64,000 nt of DNA, from assembly GCF_900232905.1 (NCBI RefSeq), contig NZ_OCTQ01000001.1, positions 248,001 to 312,000 of the forward strand, given 5' to 3'. Under the pieces are notes generated by a model. That model was not told the DNA's origin, ran no database searches, and saw only the letters and a program-made list of their open reading frames with translations. Both the position numbers and the translations under genes were made by a program. Of the stretch, positions 9,892-19,424 are shown piece by piece (the first letter of the stretch is position 1; each line of letters begins with the position of its first letter). This DNA comes from Miniphocaeibacter massiliensis (GTDB taxonomy: Bacteria > Bacillota > Clostridia > Tissierellales > Peptoniphilaceae).

Positions 9892-12249
9892 ATGAAAAAA
9901 TATCCAATAATTTATATAGCTTTATTCATATTACTTGGAATTACACTTAATACTTATTTTAAAATGGATACAGTCTTAGTAGTTATTGTATCTTTTTTTG
10001 CTGTATATTTATTTTTTATGAAAAATACTAATTTAAATATTATAGGTATAGCTATATTTTTGCTTGTAATATCTATAATTAATTTTAAAATATGCATTGA
10101 TAAAATTGATTATAATAAAGACAATAAAGTATATACTGTTACAGCGGATGTTAAAGATATAAATAAAAAGAATGAAAAATTTACAGTATTTTTAACTAAT
10201 GTAGAACTGGATAAAAAAATATCTGAAGATATGGTTTTATATTTAAACGATAAGTCTATAGATTTAAAAATAGGGGATAAAATAAGTTTTGAAGATAAAA
10301 TATATGTTCCCAGAGGGAATCAAAATCCTGGAGAATTAAATTATTTTAATTACCTGTTGTCAAAAAAAACATACTATTATTCTTATTCAGACAATATTAA
10401 AGTAGATGGGTTATCAGAAGATGTATTATTGAAAAGTAGAAGAACTTTCTATGATTTTGTAGAAAATTCATTGATTGATTTTGATAAAGATATTAAACAT
10501 ACAATTTTTTCTGTTATAACAGGGAATAGTATAATGGAAGAAAACCAAACGGATATTTATAGAAATTTAGGGATTTTACATATACTTTCTATAAGTGGAT
10601 TTCACATAGTACTATTGAAAATATTTATAGACTTAATTCTATCAATATTTAATATAAATAAAAAAATAAAGCTAACCATTTCAATCTTTTTAATTTTTAT
10701 TTATTGTTTATTAATAGGATTTCCAAATTCAGCAATTAGAGCTTTTATTTTTATAGTAGTAGACTTTATTGCTTTCATTTTAAAAAAACCTAAGATGCCT
10801 ATAAAAACTTTATCTTTTGCCTGTATAATAATTTTGATGATGCTTCCAATGAGTATTTATGATTTGGGGTTTCAATTTTCATTTTTAGCTACTTTAAGCA
10901 TAATTACTATTTATCCAATAATAAAAAATAAAAACAAGAAAGATAGTTCAATAATAAATATATTTTATTTAACCCTTTCCATTAATTTATTGATATGTCC
11001 ATTACAATTGTTTTATTTTGGAGAATTGCCTTTAGGAACATTTGTAGGAAATATATTTGTAATTCCTTTATTGACAATAATTATTACTTTAGGTTTTTTA
11101 TACTTAATAGTTAGTAATATATATATATTTAATTTTATTGTGTTAAACATTATAGGTTTTTTGTTTTTTATAGAAGATAATATTTTAATAGGATTAAATA
11201 GTATCTTTAGTAAATTAACAATTGATAATAAAATAAATTTTTCAGATTTAATTTTATTGTATATTATTATCGCTATTTCAATATTTTTTATTAAAAATAT
11301 TATTTTATTAAAAAACAACATCAATATTTTAAATAATATGTTTTTTAAGTTAGTACCTAGTTATTTAGTATTTTGCATTTTATATTTAGGTATTACTAAT
11401 CCGATAACTTTTAATATGATAAATATAGGACAAGGAGATAGTTTCTTATTATCAACAGAAAATCACAATATTTTATTTGATACAGGTGGAAAAATTTTTG
11501 GAGAAAGTAACTCAGATAGAATCCTAAACTTACTTAAATATAAAAAAGTAAAAAAATTAGATTCTATTTTTATTTCTCATTTTGATGAAGATCATTCAGG
11601 TAATTTAAAAGATATTTTAAATTATTATAAAAATGCAAAAGTATATGGAGCGAATGAAGGTAAAAGTATTTTAGAAGAAAAATATAAAATAGATAGCAAT
11701 TATAAAGAATTAAATAAAAATGACATATTTACTTATGATAATGCTAAAATAAAAGTTATTGGTATGGGAAATGGATTAAACAACAAAAATGAAGATTCTG
11801 TTATTTTGAAATTATTTGTTGAAAATAGTTCAATATTATTAACTGGTGATATTGAAAAAAACAAGGAATTATCTATACTAAACAAAGATATTAAGTCTGA
11901 TATAATAAAAGTTCCTCATCATGGCTCAAAAACCAGCTCTAATATTAAATTTATAGAAAAAGTAAATCCTAAGTTAGCATTAATATCTGTAGGATTAAAT
12001 AATAAATATAATCATCCAAGTGATGAAGTTGTGAATTTATATAAGGACATGAATATAATTTTAAAAAGAACTGATTTTGATGGATTTGTGACTATTAATT
12101 TTAATAAAAACAACTTTAATATTTATGACAATTCAAACTATTTGAGAAGTTTTATAGATAATCCAAGGGTTGTACTAACTTTTATATATTCTATTCTTAT
12201 AATTTGCTTTATTAAAATATACTTAAGAAATGAAAGGAAGATATATTGA
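9892..12249 (+). CDS. comEC: DNA uptake channel ComEC/Rec2
   Basis: This is an inner-membrane competence protein that carries single-stranded DNA into the cytoplasm. The 785 residues show an N-terminal pair of membrane segments, a soluble OB-like region (residues about 75-180), and the ComEC transmembrane core starting at ILHILSISGFHIVLLK. A C-terminal metallo-beta-lactamase domain has INIGQGDSFLL, the metal motif SHFDEDHSG, TGDIEKN and VPHHGSKTSS. The metal ligands look intact. The final residues form another hydrophobic segment. Its stop overlaps the holA start by 4 bases. Full length implies a functional channel, but no other com genes are visible here. Confidence 0.93.
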   Translation: MKKYPIIYIALFILLGITLNTYFKMDTVLVVIVSFFAVYLFFMKNTNLNIIGIAIFLLVISIINFKICIDKIDYNKDNKVYTVTADVKDINKKNEKFTVFLTNVELDKKISEDMVLYLNDKSIDLKIGDKISFEDKIYVPRGNQNPGELNYFNYLLSKKTYYYSYSDNIKVDGLSEDVLLKSRRTFYDFVENSLIDFDKDIKHTIFSVITGNSIMEENQTDIYRNLGILHILSISGFHIVLLKIFIDLILSIFNINKKIKLTISIFLIFIYCLLIGFPNSAIRAFIFIVVDFIAFILKKPKMPIKTLSFACIIILMMLPMSIYDLGFQFSFLATLSIITIYPIIKNKNKKDSSIINIFYLTLSINLLICPLQLFYFGELPLGTFVGNIFVIPLLTIIITLGFLYLIVSNIYIFNFIVLNIIGFLFFIEDNILIGLNSIFSKLTIDNKINFSDLILLYIIIAISIFFIKNIILLKNNINILNNMFFKLVPSYLVFCILYLGITNPITFNMINIGQGDSFLLSTENHNILFDTGGKIFGESNSDRILNLLKYKKVKKLDSIFISHFDEDHSGNLKDILNYYKNAKVYGANEGKSILEEKYKIDSNYKELNKNDIFTYDNAKIKVIGMGNGLNNKNEDSVILKLFVENSSILLTGDIEKNKELSILNKDIKSDIIKVPHHGSKTSSNIKFIEKVNPKLALISVGLNNKYNHPSDEVVNLYKDMNIILKRTDFDGFVTINFNKNNFNIYDNSNYLRSFIDNPRVVLTFIYSILIICFIKIYLRNERKIY

Positions 12250-13232
12250 ATAACATATTTCTGTTTTATGGTGAAGAAAAATACATTATTAATGAATTAA
12301 ATGAAAGTTTGATTAATGAAAAACTAAATATTAATTACATAGATTTTAATTTAATAAAAATAGATTCTAGTAAATTTTCATTTAATCTTATAAATCAAAA
12401 TTTAGAAACTTTGCCTTTTTTTGATGAAAGTAAGATTGTAATTGTTGATAATTTAGATTTAACAAAAAATAGTATATCATCAAAAAACAATGAATTTGAA
12501 CTATTAACTAAATATTTAGATAATATACCAACTTCAAGCATATTAATTATAAATTCATATAATGAAAAAGTATTTAAAGGGAAACTATATAAAAAAATCG
12601 AAAAGGTAGGTGAGATAAAAAACATAAAGAAACTTAACTCACAGGAGTTATTTAATTATATATATAACAAATTAGTAGAAAACAAAGTAATAGCTTCAAA
12701 AAAAGTTATTAATTATATTATAGATAAATCAGCTTACTTAAATAAAGATTTAAATAAAAATCTATTCGATTTAAATAATGAATTAGTAAAAATATATAAA
12801 AATAAAAAAAACAGTGAAGTTTTGGCGGAAGATATTGATGAATTATTTACTAATTCATTTGAAACTAATATATTTAAATTAACAGATGCTATTTCTGGAA
12901 AAAAATCTTCAGAGGCTATGAGAATATATTTTGAATTAATAAATAATTCATCTGATCCTTTTCAAATTTTTTATATGGTACTAAGAACATTGAGAAATAT
13001 CTTAATTGTTAAAGAATGTGAAAGATTAAATATAAAAGCATCTACTGCTAGTAAAAAATACTCTATATCTACTTATGAAATAAATAAAATTAAATCAAAG
13101 TTAAAGTATTGGAAATACAATGAGATAAAGAGAGCTTTTCATTTATCATATGAAACAGAAGTTGAATTAAAATCGTCATCAATAAAGCCAGAACTAACAA
13201 TAGAAAAGTATATATTAAATACATTAAAATAA
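12246..13232 (+). CDS. holA: DNA polymerase III delta subunit
   Basis: Delta is the clamp-loader wrench that opens the beta sliding clamp. The 328-residue protein starts NIFLFYGEEKYIINE, the typical N terminus of HolA/YqeN, and contains the degenerate AAA+ segments (SSILIINSYNEKVFKG; KIEKVGEIKNIKKL) followed by a helical C-terminal domain (SDPFQIFYMVLRTLRN). The start is a TTG preceded by AAAGGAAG and overlaps the comEC stop by 4 bases, so translation is probably coupled. comEC-holA-rpsT order is conserved in Firmicutes. Confidence 0.92.
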   Translation: MNNIFLFYGEEKYIINELNESLINEKLNINYIDFNLIKIDSSKFSFNLINQNLETLPFFDESKIVIVDNLDLTKNSISSKNNEFELLTKYLDNIPTSSILIINSYNEKVFKGKLYKKIEKVGEIKNIKKLNSQELFNYIYNKLVENKVIASKKVINYIIDKSAYLNKDLNKNLFDLNNELVKIYKNKKNSEVLAEDIDELFTNSFETNIFKLTDAISGKKSSEAMRIYFELINNSSDPFQIFYMVLRTLRNILIVKECERLNIKASTASKKYSISTYEINKIKSKLKYWKYNEIKRAFHLSYETEVELKSSSIKPELTIEKYILNTLK

Positions 13233-13234
13233 AA

Positions 13235-13276
13235 AAGATAATGTATTGGATCCTCATACATTATCTTATCTTTTTT
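13235..13276. terminator. Bidirectional terminator between holA and rpsT
   Basis: A 12-bp stem AAGATAATGTAT/ATACATTATCTT with a 9-base loop, flanked by A and T runs, separates two convergent genes. Confidence 0.85.
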
Positions 13277-13538
13277 ATTTGCTTGAATTCAATTTTTTGC
13301 TTAATCTACTTAATTGTCTAGAAGCTGCATTTTTGTGTATTACATTCTTAGAAGAAGCTTTCTTAAGTTTTTTGTCTATTAACTTTAATAATTCTCTGGC
13401 GTCTTCGAATTTCTCAGCTGAAACAGCACTTTCAAATTTTTTTATATAAGTTTTAATTTCTGATTTTCTAGCTTTATTCTCTAAAGTTTGTCTTTTTGTT
13501 GTATCAATTCTTTTTATTGCTGATTTAATATTTGCCAT
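13275..13538 (-). CDS. rpsT: 30S ribosomal protein S20
   Basis: S20 is an all-helical protein binding the 5' domain and helix 44 of 16S rRNA. The 87 residues start MANIKSAIKRIDTTKR, the family's N terminus, with many Lys and Arg. A longer reading from 13595 exists but has no ribosome binding site; TAGGAGGTGAAAT directly precedes this ATG. It is monocistronic, with its own promoter upstream and a shared terminator at the end. Confidence 0.97.
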   Translation of the reverse strand: MANIKSAIKRIDTTKRQTLENKARKSEIKTYIKKFESAVSAEKFEDARELLKLIDKKLKKASSKNVIHKNAASRQLSRLSKKLNSSK

Positions 13539-13566
13539 TATTTCACCTCCTAAACGTAACGTTAAT

Positions 13567-13595
13567 ATTATATAATAGTGACTAGTAAAAATCAA
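13567..13595 (-). promoter_or_regulatory. Promoter of rpsT
   Basis: On the minus strand TTGATT and TATAAT are separated by 17 bases. The -10 is a perfect match. The leader also carries a short palindrome (AACGT-A-ACGTT) just before the ribosome binding site. Confidence 0.75.
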
Positions 13596-13644
13596 GAGAA
13601 ATAAATTATTTGGATATTAATAAATTCTATATTAACTTTCTTTA

Positions 13645-13653
13645 TGATATAAT
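13645..13653 (+). promoter_or_regulatory. Extended -10 promoter element before the lepB pair
   Basis: TGaTATAAT lies 30 bases upstream of the first lepB. No good -35 is present at the proper distance (TTCTAT), which fits an extended -10 promoter. Confidence 0.45.
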
Positions 13654-13682
13654 TATTCGAGAGATTATTATGGAGTGATAAA

Positions 13683-14213
13683 ATGAAAAAAAAGAAAAGT
13701 ACTGGTCGCGAAATCTTTGAATGGATTGTAATGATATGTTCTGCAATAATATTAGCCTTAATAATAAAAACTTTTCTTTTGAGTTCTACATTAGTTAGTG
13801 GTGTAAGTATGGAGCCTACCTTAGAAACTAATGACAAGTTATTTGTAAACAAAGTTAGTTTTTTGGTGGACAATGTCGAAAGAGGAGATATTGTTGAATT
13901 TCATAACCCAAATAACGAAGGAGAAGATTTTATAAAGAGAGTTATTGGTATTGAAGGAGATATTGTTGAAATAAGAGATAACAAAGTTTATGTAAATGGC
14001 AATATGTTAAAAGAAGATTACACTAGTAGTAATGGTGAAACTATTTATTATAACGAAAATAGATGGGAAATAGGAAAGGGGAAAGTATTTGTATTGGGAG
14101 ATAATCGACCAAGAAGCAACGATAGCAGATCATTTGGTCCTATATCAAAAAAATCCATAGTAGGAATAGCTTTTTTTAGATATTCTCCATTAAGTAAAAT
14201 CGGGAAAATCTAG
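13683..14213 (+). CDS. lepB: Signal peptidase I, first copy
   Basis: It cleaves signal peptides from Sec-exported proteins at the outer face of the membrane. The 176-residue protein has one N-terminal membrane helix (about residues 12-33). The catalytic dyad is Ser42 in SGVSMEPTL and Lys85 in FIKRVIG, and the C-terminal VLGDNRPRSNDSR box is complete. This is the short Gram-positive form. A second, similar gene follows after 9 bases. Both copies keep the Ser/Lys dyad, so two active enzymes are expected. Confidence 0.95.
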   Translation: MKKKKSTGREIFEWIVMICSAIILALIIKTFLLSSTLVSGVSMEPTLETNDKLFVNKVSFLVDNVERGDIVEFHNPNNEGEDFIKRVIGIEGDIVEIRDNKVYVNGNMLKEDYTSSNGETIYYNENRWEIGKGKVFVLGDNRPRSNDSRSFGPISKKSIVGIAFFRYSPLSKIGKI

Positions 14214-14222
14214 AGGAATTTT

Positions 14223-14750
14223 ATGGATAATGAAGAAAAAAATTCTAAAAATTTAAATTCAATTAAAACTATTTTGGTAGTTTTAGTTTTGGTTATTTTA
14301 GTAAAATTATTTGTAATTGATTTTACACTTGTTGATGGAAAAAGTATGTACCCAACATTAAATCACAATGATAGATTATTAGTTAATAAATTATCTTTTT
14401 TTAAAAATGACTTAGAATATGGAGATATTATTATATTTGAAAGTCCAATTGAAGAAAATAAAAATTATATAAAAAGAGTTATTGGTAAAGAAGGAGACTC
14501 TATAGAAATAAAAGATAATAAAATTTATGTTAATGATAAAATCGTAAAAGAAGATTATACTAGCACAAATGGTTATACAAAATATAGTGATATATCCCAA
14601 TGGAAAATAGAGAGTGGAGAAATATTTGTATTAGGAGATAATAGACCAGAAAGTAATGATAGTAGAACATTTGGACCTATATCTAGAGATTCAATTAAAG
14701 GTATAGCTTTTTTTAGGTTTTATCCTTTCAATAATATTGGTGGAATTTAG
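14223..14750 (+). CDS. lepB: Signal peptidase I, second tandem copy
   Basis: A paralogue of the preceding gene: 175 residues, one membrane helix (about 14-33), catalytic Ser41 in DGKSMYPTL and Lys84 in YIKRVIG, and the same [13 protein letters not shown] box. The cytoplasmic tail is more acidic and Asn-rich than the first copy's. The residue after the catalytic Ser-Met is Tyr instead of Glu, which may alter substrate preference. The pair probably arose by tandem duplication. lepA begins 8 bases downstream, so all three are likely on one mRNA. Confidence 0.95.
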   Translation: MDNEEKNSKNLNSIKTILVVLVLVILVKLFVIDFTLVDGKSMYPTLNHNDRLLVNKLSFFKNDLEYGDIIIFESPIEENKNYIKRVIGKEGDSIEIKDNKIYVNDKIVKEDYTSTNGYTKYSDISQWKIESGEIFVLGDNRPESNDSRTFGPISRDSIKGIAFFRFYPFNNIGGI

Positions 14751-14758
14751 GAGATTAT

Positions 14759-16567
14759 ATGAATATAAAGAAGTCAAATATAAGAAATTTTTCAATAATA
14801 GCCCATATTGATCATGGAAAATCAACTTTGGCAGATAGGTTAATTGAAGAAACAGGTATGCTTACAAAACGTGAAATGGAAAGTCAAGTACTAGATAGTA
14901 TGGACTTAGAGAGAGAGCGTGGAATAACAATAAAGTTAAAAGCTATAAAGTTATTTTACAAGGCTCTTGATGGAGAAAATTACATGTTAAATCTAATAGA
15001 TACACCAGGACATGTAGACTTTAACTATGAAGTTTCAAGAAGTCTTGCTGCTTGTGAAGGAGCTGTTCTAATAGTAGATGCCACTCAAGGAGTGGAAGCT
15101 CAGACATTAGCAAATGTTTATTTAGCTATAGACCAAGATTTAGAAATACTTCCTGTTGTAAACAAGATAGATTTACCATCTGCAGACATAGAATTTGCAA
15201 AAAAAGAAATAGAGGAAATAATTGGACTTGACGCCTCAAATATACCTGCTATTTCTGCAAAAGAAGGTTTAAATATAGTTGATGTATTAGAAGATATTGT
15301 TAAAAATGTACCTTCACCAGAAGGAGAAGATTCTAATCCATTAAAAGCTCTTATTTTTGATTCATATTACGATAGTTATAAAGGTGTTGTATCATATATT
15401 AGGGTTTTTGAAGGAGTAATAAAGCCTGGAATGACGATACAGATGATGTCCACTGGAAAAAAATTTGAGGTCACAGAAGTTGGATATAGTGCACATGGCA
15501 CAATTCAGGTAGATTCCATAAATGCTGGAGATGTAGGGTATGTTGTCGCAAGTATAAAAAATGTAAAAGATGCAAGGGTAGGAGATACTATAACTGATGC
15601 AAATAATCCAACACATGAGGCTTTGGCAGGATATAAAAAAGTAACTCCTATGGTTTATTGTGGTATATATCCAGCAGAGGGAGAGGAGTTTTCGGATGTT
15701 AGGGAAGCTTTGGAAAAATTACAAGTAAATGACGCATCATTAACTTTTGAACCTGAAACGTCAGTTGCGTTAGGTTTCGGTTTTAGATGCGGATTTTTAG
15801 GATTATTACATATGGAAATAATTCAAGAGCGTTTAGATAGAGAGTTTGACCTAAATGTTATTACAACAGCTCCGTCTGTAATTTATAAAGTAACTAAAAA
15901 ATCAGGGGGAGTTTTAGAAATTCAAAATCCAAGCAATTTACCAGACCCTACTTTAATAGAATATATGGAAGAACCTATTGTTGATGCAAATATAATGACT
16001 CCTAAGGATTACGTAGGAGTTATTATGGAACTTTGTCAAAATAAGCGAGGAATCTTTATAAATATGGAGTACCTTGATGAAAAAAGGGTTAACATTAACT
16101 ATACATTGCCATTAAATGAAGTTATCTATGACTTTTTTGATGCGTTAAAATCAAAAACAAGAGGATACGCTTCATTAGATTACGAATTAAAAGGATATGA
16201 AAAATCTGAATTAGTAAAATTAGACATTTTAATAAATGGTAATTTAGTAGATGCCTTTTCATTGATAGTTCACGAAGAAAAAGCATATGAAAGAGCTAGA
16301 GTAATTGTTGAAAGATTAAAAGATGAAATACCTAGACATCAGTTTGCTATACCAATTCAAGCTTCTATAGGTTCGAAAATAATTGCTAGAGAAACTGTAA
16401 AAGCTTTAAGGAAAGACGTTTTAGCAAAATGTTATGGTGGAGATATTTCAAGAAAAAGAAAATTACTAGAAAAACAAAAAGAAGGAAAGAAGAGAATGAG
16501 ACAAATAGGTTCAGTAGAAGTTCCTCAACAAGCATTCTTATCTGTACTTAAATATGATGAAGATTAA
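14759..16567 (+). CDS. lepA: Elongation factor 4 (LepA), ribosome back-translocase GTPase
   Basis: EF4 is a translational GTPase that acts on stalled ribosomes and in 30S biogenesis. The 602 residues are standard. The G1 motif [14 protein letters not shown], switch [11 protein letters not shown]4 [12 protein letters not shown]-like domains II and III, and the LepA-specific C-terminal domain ([19 protein letters not shown]...[21 protein letters not shown]) are all seen. It follows the two signal peptidase genes, an arrangement common in bacteria (lepB/lepA). A terminator hairpin follows immediately. Confidence 0.98.
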   Translation: MNIKKSNIRNFSIIAHIDHGKSTLADRLIEETGMLTKREMESQVLDSMDLERERGITIKLKAIKLFYKALDGENYMLNLIDTPGHVDFNYEVSRSLAACEGAVLIVDATQGVEAQTLANVYLAIDQDLEILPVVNKIDLPSADIEFAKKEIEEIIGLDASNIPAISAKEGLNIVDVLEDIVKNVPSPEGEDSNPLKALIFDSYYDSYKGVVSYIRVFEGVIKPGMTIQMMSTGKKFEVTEVGYSAHGTIQVDSINAGDVGYVVASIKNVKDARVGDTITDANNPTHEALAGYKKVTPMVYCGIYPAEGEEFSDVREALEKLQVNDASLTFEPETSVALGFGFRCGFLGLLHMEIIQERLDREFDLNVITTAPSVIYKVTKKSGGVLEIQNPSNLPDPTLIEYMEEPIVDANIMTPKDYVGVIMELCQNKRGIFINMEYLDEKRVNINYTLPLNEVIYDFFDALKSKTRGYASLDYELKGYEKSELVKLDILINGNLVDAFSLIVHEEKAYERARVIVERLKDEIPRHQFAIPIQASIGSKIIARETVKALRKDVLAKCYGGDISRKRKLLEKQKEGKKRMRQIGSVEVPQQAFLSVLKYDED

Positions 16568-16595
16568 TCTCATAGCAATTGCTATGAGATTTTTT
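16567..16595 (+). terminator. Terminator after lepA
   Basis: A 10-bp stem ATCTCATAGC/GCTATGAGAT with loop AATT is followed by a run of T residues. hemW starts only 12 bases later, so hemW may depend on read-through or on an unseen promoter. Confidence 0.75.
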
Positions 16596-16606
16596 ATGGA
16601 GAGAAA

Positions 16607-17743
16607 ATGAAAGAAATAGGTTTATATATTCATATTCCGTTTTGTAAGAGCAAATGTTTATATTGTGATTTTACAACTATGCCTTATCAAGATAAAAGAA
16701 TAGATGAATATTTTAAGTTATTACTAACTGAAATAGAAATGTATAAAAATAAATTGGAAGACTGTATTATAGATACTATATATATAGGTGGAGGGACTCC
16801 AAGTTATGTAGATTCAAAATATATAGTGGAGGTTAACAATATAATATGTAAATACTTTAATATATCTAAAGATTTAGAATATACTATTGAAATTAATCCA
16901 GGAACTATAAGCTATGATAAAATTAATGATTATAAAAGGATAGGAATTAACAGGACATCTATTGGAGTACAAAGTTTTAACGATGATTTATTAAAGTCTT
17001 TAGGAAGAAGTCATAATACTAATATTGTATTTAATGACCTGTCTATGCTTAGAAAAGCTGGTTTTAAAAATATTAGTTTTGATTTAATGATGGGACTTCC
17101 CAATCAAACTATTGATGATATATTTTATGATATAAAAAACATAAATATATTAAATCCTGAACATATTTCTTGGTATAGTTTGATAATTGAAGAAAATACC
17201 AGGTTTCATAAATTATGCAAAGAAGATAAACTTTCGCTTCCAGATGAGGAGAAAGATAGAGAAATTTACAGCGTTATAATATCTGAATTAGAAAAATTTA
17301 ATTTAGTACAATATGAAATTTCAAATTTTTCAAAAAAAGGATATGAATCTAAACATAATCTAAAATATTGGAATGTTAAAGAATATTTGGGAATAGGAAT
17401 AGGTGCATCAGGTTATCTTGAATGGCATAGATATACTAACGTTAACAAATATAATGAATATAAAAACTTAATTCACAAAGGAGAAAAGCCTTTATCAAAT
17501 ATTGAAAAATTAAATACAAAAGACAAAATATTTGAAAAAATAATTATGAACATGAGATTGACCAAAGGAGTTAATATTAATGAATTAAAAGAAACTTTCG
17601 GTTACGACATTATAAAGTTGAATAAAAACATTTTAGAAAATTATATGAAATTAGGTTTTATAGAAATTATTAACGGAAATATTTTATTTACACAAAGTGG
17701 GTTTAACATATCAAATAAATTTTTTGTTGATATTAATATATAA
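16607..17743 (+). CDS. hemW: Radical SAM heme chaperone HemW
   Basis: The family (formerly called oxygen-independent coproporphyrinogen oxidase-like, HemN-like) is a heme chaperone that inserts heme into respiratory proteins. The radical SAM cluster motif is CKSKCLYCDF (CxxxCxxC). IYIGGGTPS (SAM-binding GGGTP) and GVQSFNDDLLKSLGR follow, then a C-terminal HemN-type domain. At 378 residues it matches HemW better than true HemN. The hemW-hrcA-grpE-dnaK-dnaJ order is conserved in Firmicutes. A genuine coproporphyrinogen dehydrogenase role is unlikely but cannot be excluded. Confidence 0.88.
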   Translation: MKEIGLYIHIPFCKSKCLYCDFTTMPYQDKRIDEYFKLLLTEIEMYKNKLEDCIIDTIYIGGGTPSYVDSKYIVEVNNIICKYFNISKDLEYTIEINPGTISYDKINDYKRIGINRTSIGVQSFNDDLLKSLGRSHNTNIVFNDLSMLRKAGFKNISFDLMMGLPNQTIDDIFYDIKNINILNPEHISWYSLIIEENTRFHKLCKEDKLSLPDEEKDREIYSVIISELEKFNLVQYEISNFSKKGYESKHNLKYWNVKEYLGIGIGASGYLEWHRYTNVNKYNEYKNLIHKGEKPLSNIEKLNTKDKIFEKIIMNMRLTKGVNINELKETFGYDIIKLNKNILENYMKLGFIEIINGNILFTQSGFNISNKFFVDINI

Positions 17744-17747
17744 AGTG

Positions 17748-17776
17748 TTGACAAAAGAGGATAAAGGTATTATTAT
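17748..17776 (+). promoter_or_regulatory. Sigma-A promoter of the hrcA-grpE-dnaK operon
   Basis: A perfect TTGACA is separated from TATTAT by 17 bases. The CIRCE operator begins 5 bases downstream and so covers the transcription start. Confidence 0.85.
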
Positions 17777-17780
17777 ATTA

Positions 17781-17807
17781 TTAGCACTAGAGGTAAGCGA
17801 GTGCTAA
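17781..17807 (+). promoter_or_regulatory. CIRCE operator for HrcA
   Basis: TTAGCACTA-N9-GAGTGCTAA matches the CIRCE consensus TTAGCACTC-N9-GAGTGCTAA with one mismatch. Repression by HrcA, kept active by GroEL, is established in Firmicutes. Its overlap with the start of transcription supports that role here. Confidence 0.97.
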
Positions 17808-17830
17808 TAATATAAAAAGTAGTGATTCTA

Positions 17831-18865
17831 ATGACTAATAAAGAATTAGATATTCGAAAAAAAAACATATTATTTTCTATAATAGAGAATTATCTATCAA
17901 CTTCTGAACCTGTAGGATCTAGAACTATTTCTAAAGATCCCAATATAGGTGTAAGTGCTGCAACAGTAAGAAATGAAATGAGTGATTTAGAAGAATTAGG
18001 ACTTCTTAATAAATCTCATATTTCTTCTGGTAGAATACCTTCGGAAGGAGGATATAAATTATATGTTAATGAATTAATTGAAAATTTCAAAAAAGAAATT
18101 TCTAACAAGGAAAGTAACGCTATAAAAATAAAACAAAATGATATAAATATAAATGTGGAACAATTAATAGATACAGCTGCTGAAATTTTAGCTTCTATTA
18201 CAAATTATACAGTTGTTTCTTCATTAGAAAGACCTAAAAACATTGGATTATATCATGTTGAAATATTAAGAATTAGTAAATTTGATTATGTTTTACTTTC
18301 AGTATTAAGAAATGGAGAAGTCAACAGCACTGTTTTCAACATTAATGAAGACATAACTGCAGAGGACTTAAAAAAAATAAACTTTCTTATTAATAGTTTG
18401 GTAAAAAAAATAGTTAATCTTGATGATATTGAAGAAAGTCTAAGTATAGCCATTAATAAATATAATAAATTTTTTAATGTATTTAATATTATTTTTAATA
18501 TTTTAAAAGCTGAAATATTAAATTTTGGAAGTGTTAAATCTAATTATTACGGAGTAACTAATATATTTAATTTTCCAGAATACAACGATTTAGAAAAAGT
18601 AAAAGAATATTTCCAATTTATAGAAAAAAAAGAAAATATTATAAATCTTTTAAATAGAAAAATAGATGAGCATGTAAATGTTTATATAGGATCAGAAATA
18701 GAAATACCTACTTTGAAAAATAATAGCCTACTTTTAACGAATATATATTTAAATAATTATTATGTAGGAAAATTAGGAGTAATAGGTCCGTTGAGAATGG
18801 ACTATAAAAATACTATTATCGCATTAAATAACATTTCTTGGAAAATAGTAAATATGATGGATTAA
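17831..18865 (+). CDS. hrcA: Heat-inducible transcription repressor HrcA
   Basis: HrcA binds CIRCE and represses chaperone genes. The N-terminal winged helix includes SEPVGSRTISKDPNIGVSAATVRNEMSDLEELGLL and the wing HISSGRIPSEGGYKLYV. The GAF-like dimerisation domain and the C-terminal GPLRMDYKNTI signature follow. The ATG at 17831 gives 344 residues; a GTG nine bases earlier is possible but has no better ribosome binding site. It is the first gene of the CIRCE-controlled operon. Confidence 0.96.
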   Translation: MTNKELDIRKKNILFSIIENYLSTSEPVGSRTISKDPNIGVSAATVRNEMSDLEELGLLNKSHISSGRIPSEGGYKLYVNELIENFKKEISNKESNAIKIKQNDININVEQLIDTAAEILASITNYTVVSSLERPKNIGLYHVEILRISKFDYVLLSVLRNGEVNSTVFNINEDITAEDLKKINFLINSLVKKIVNLDDIEESLSIAINKYNKFFNVFNIIFNILKAEILNFGSVKSNYYGVTNIFNFPEYNDLEKVKEYFQFIEKKENIINLLNRKIDEHVNVYIGSEIEIPTLKNNSLLLTNIYLNNYYVGKLGVIGPLRMDYKNTIIALNNISWKIVNMMD

Positions 18866-18877
18866 TGAGGTGTAATG

Positions 18878-19408
18878 ATGGCAAAAGAGAAAGATAATGT
18901 TGTGAATGACGATGAAATCATAAATGAAGAAGTTTTAAACTCAGATAATATCGACGAAGAAGAAGGTGAAGATGTTCTTAAAGAAGATCTAGATGAGACT
19001 GAGCAATTAAAAAATTCTTTAGCTATACTTCAAGCTGATTTCATGAATTTTAAAAATAGAATTGAAAAAGAAAAATCTCAATCTATAGCACTAGCTAATG
19101 AGGGGTTAATATTAAAATTATTACCTATATTAGATGACTTAGAGAGAGGTTATGAACATAAACAAGAAAGTAATGAATTTACTGAAGGAATTAAAATTAT
19201 AATCGATAATTTTAAAGAGGTTTTAAGTAGAGAAGGTTTGGAAGAAATTAAATCCAATAACATGCCATTTGATCATAATTTGCATCAAGCAATATTAATG
19301 GAACCAAGTGATGAATATGATTCAGGAACTATAATGGAGACTTTTCAAAAAGGATACAAATTAAATAATAAAGTAATAAGACCTAGCATGGTAAAAGTAA
19401 GTGAATAA
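18878..19408 (+). CDS. grpE: Nucleotide exchange factor GrpE
   Basis: GrpE releases ADP from DnaK. The acidic, disordered N terminus (about 50 residues) precedes a long helix (ADFMNFKNRIEKEK) and the beta domain with the family motif near LEEIKSNNMPFDHNLHQAIL. Of two adjacent ATG codons (18875 and 18878), the second has better spacing from GAGGTG. The gene lies between hrcA and dnaK. Confidence 0.97.
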   Translation: MAKEKDNVVNDDEIINEEVLNSDNIDEEEGEDVLKEDLDETEQLKNSLAILQADFMNFKNRIEKEKSQSIALANEGLILKLLPILDDLERGYEHKQESNEFTEGIKIIIDNFKEVLSREGLEEIKSNNMPFDHNLHQAILMEPSDEYDSGTIMETFQKGYKLNNKVIRPSMVKVSE

Positions 19409-19424
19409 TTAGGAGGAATAAATT

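Noticed and set aside
13539-13595. Longer rpsT start 19 codons upstream
   Set aside because: This segment is the promoter and leader of rpsT; MANIKSA is the conserved N terminus with a strong binding site.
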